Shown here in pieces: positions 19,269 through 19,336 of a stretch of DNA of 19,336 bases. Position numbers and translations under genes: made by a program. The stretch is taken from assembly GCA_001662425.1 (NCBI GenBank), contig BDDC01000462.1, positions 39,051 to 58,386 on the forward strand, in the 5' to 3' direction. The DNA is from Chlamydomonas sphaeroides (lineage: Eukaryota > Chlorophyta > Chlorophyceae > Chlamydomonadales > Chlamydomonadaceae). Positions within the stretch are counted from its first letter, which is position 1. Each line of letters opens with the position of its first letter. The notes under the pieces were generated by a model. It did not search any database and was not told where the DNA came from. It saw only the letters and a program-made list of their open reading frames with translations.

Positions 19269-19325
<57 letters not shown>
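19269..19325 (+). repeat. 57-base C homopolymer near the window end
   Basis: An uninterrupted run of 57 C follows intron sequence after kinase exon 26. Such a run is more likely a sequencing or assembly artefact, or an unresolved simple repeat, than functional sequence. Confidence 0.95.
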
Positions 19326-19326
<1 letters not shown>

Positions 19327-19336
19327 CGCCCCCCCG

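Noticed and set aside
1..19336. Transposon genes, tRNA, rRNA
   Set aside because: No transposase, reverse transcriptase, long terminal repeats or RNA gene structures were recognised on either strand.

Overview
The window looks like nuclear DNA of a GC-rich volvocine-type green alga (Chlamydomonas/Volvox relatives). I infer this from many short, GC-rich spliceosomal introns with clear GT..AG borders, strong C/G-ending codon use, Ala/Gly/Pro-rich low-complexity linkers between conserved domains, and TGTAA-type candidate polyadenylation signals. The species is not identified, and all assignments come from reading the sequence alone.

Layout. (1) Bases 1-174 (+) probably hold the last 57 codons of a gene that enters from the left; this is weakly supported. 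(2) Bases 175-2867 show no convincing coding sequence and are best read as tail-to-tail 3' UTR/intergenic DNA. (3) Bases 2868-9017 (-) hold a 13-exon gene for a secreted SGNH/GDSL-type hydrolase-like protein of about 822 or 861 aa, depending on one alternative donor. (4) Bases 9018-9789 form a relatively AT-richer divergent promoter region. (5) Bases 9790-19121 (+) hold the first 26 exons, 1400 codons in one continuous spliced frame, of a large receptor-like kinase: a multi-span membrane domain, a GAF-like domain, a Gly/Met-rich linker and a tyrosine-kinase-like (TKL) type kinase domain. The kinase runs off the right edge, where there is a 57-base C homopolymer.

The two main genes are divergent and could share a promoter region, but nothing in the sequence ties their functions together. 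One encodes a secreted or wall-type esterase-like protein; the other encodes a membrane sensor kinase.

The most unusual signal is a recurring structure. Several introns contain a second, diverged copy of the adjoining exon end together with its splice site: hydrolase introns 3, 4, 6, 9 and 12, more weakly 5 and 7, and kinase intron 19 with a nearly intact 186-base tandem copy. Some copies stay in frame and could act as alternative splice sites. This fits intron growth or gain by short duplications across splice sites, but the mechanism is inference.
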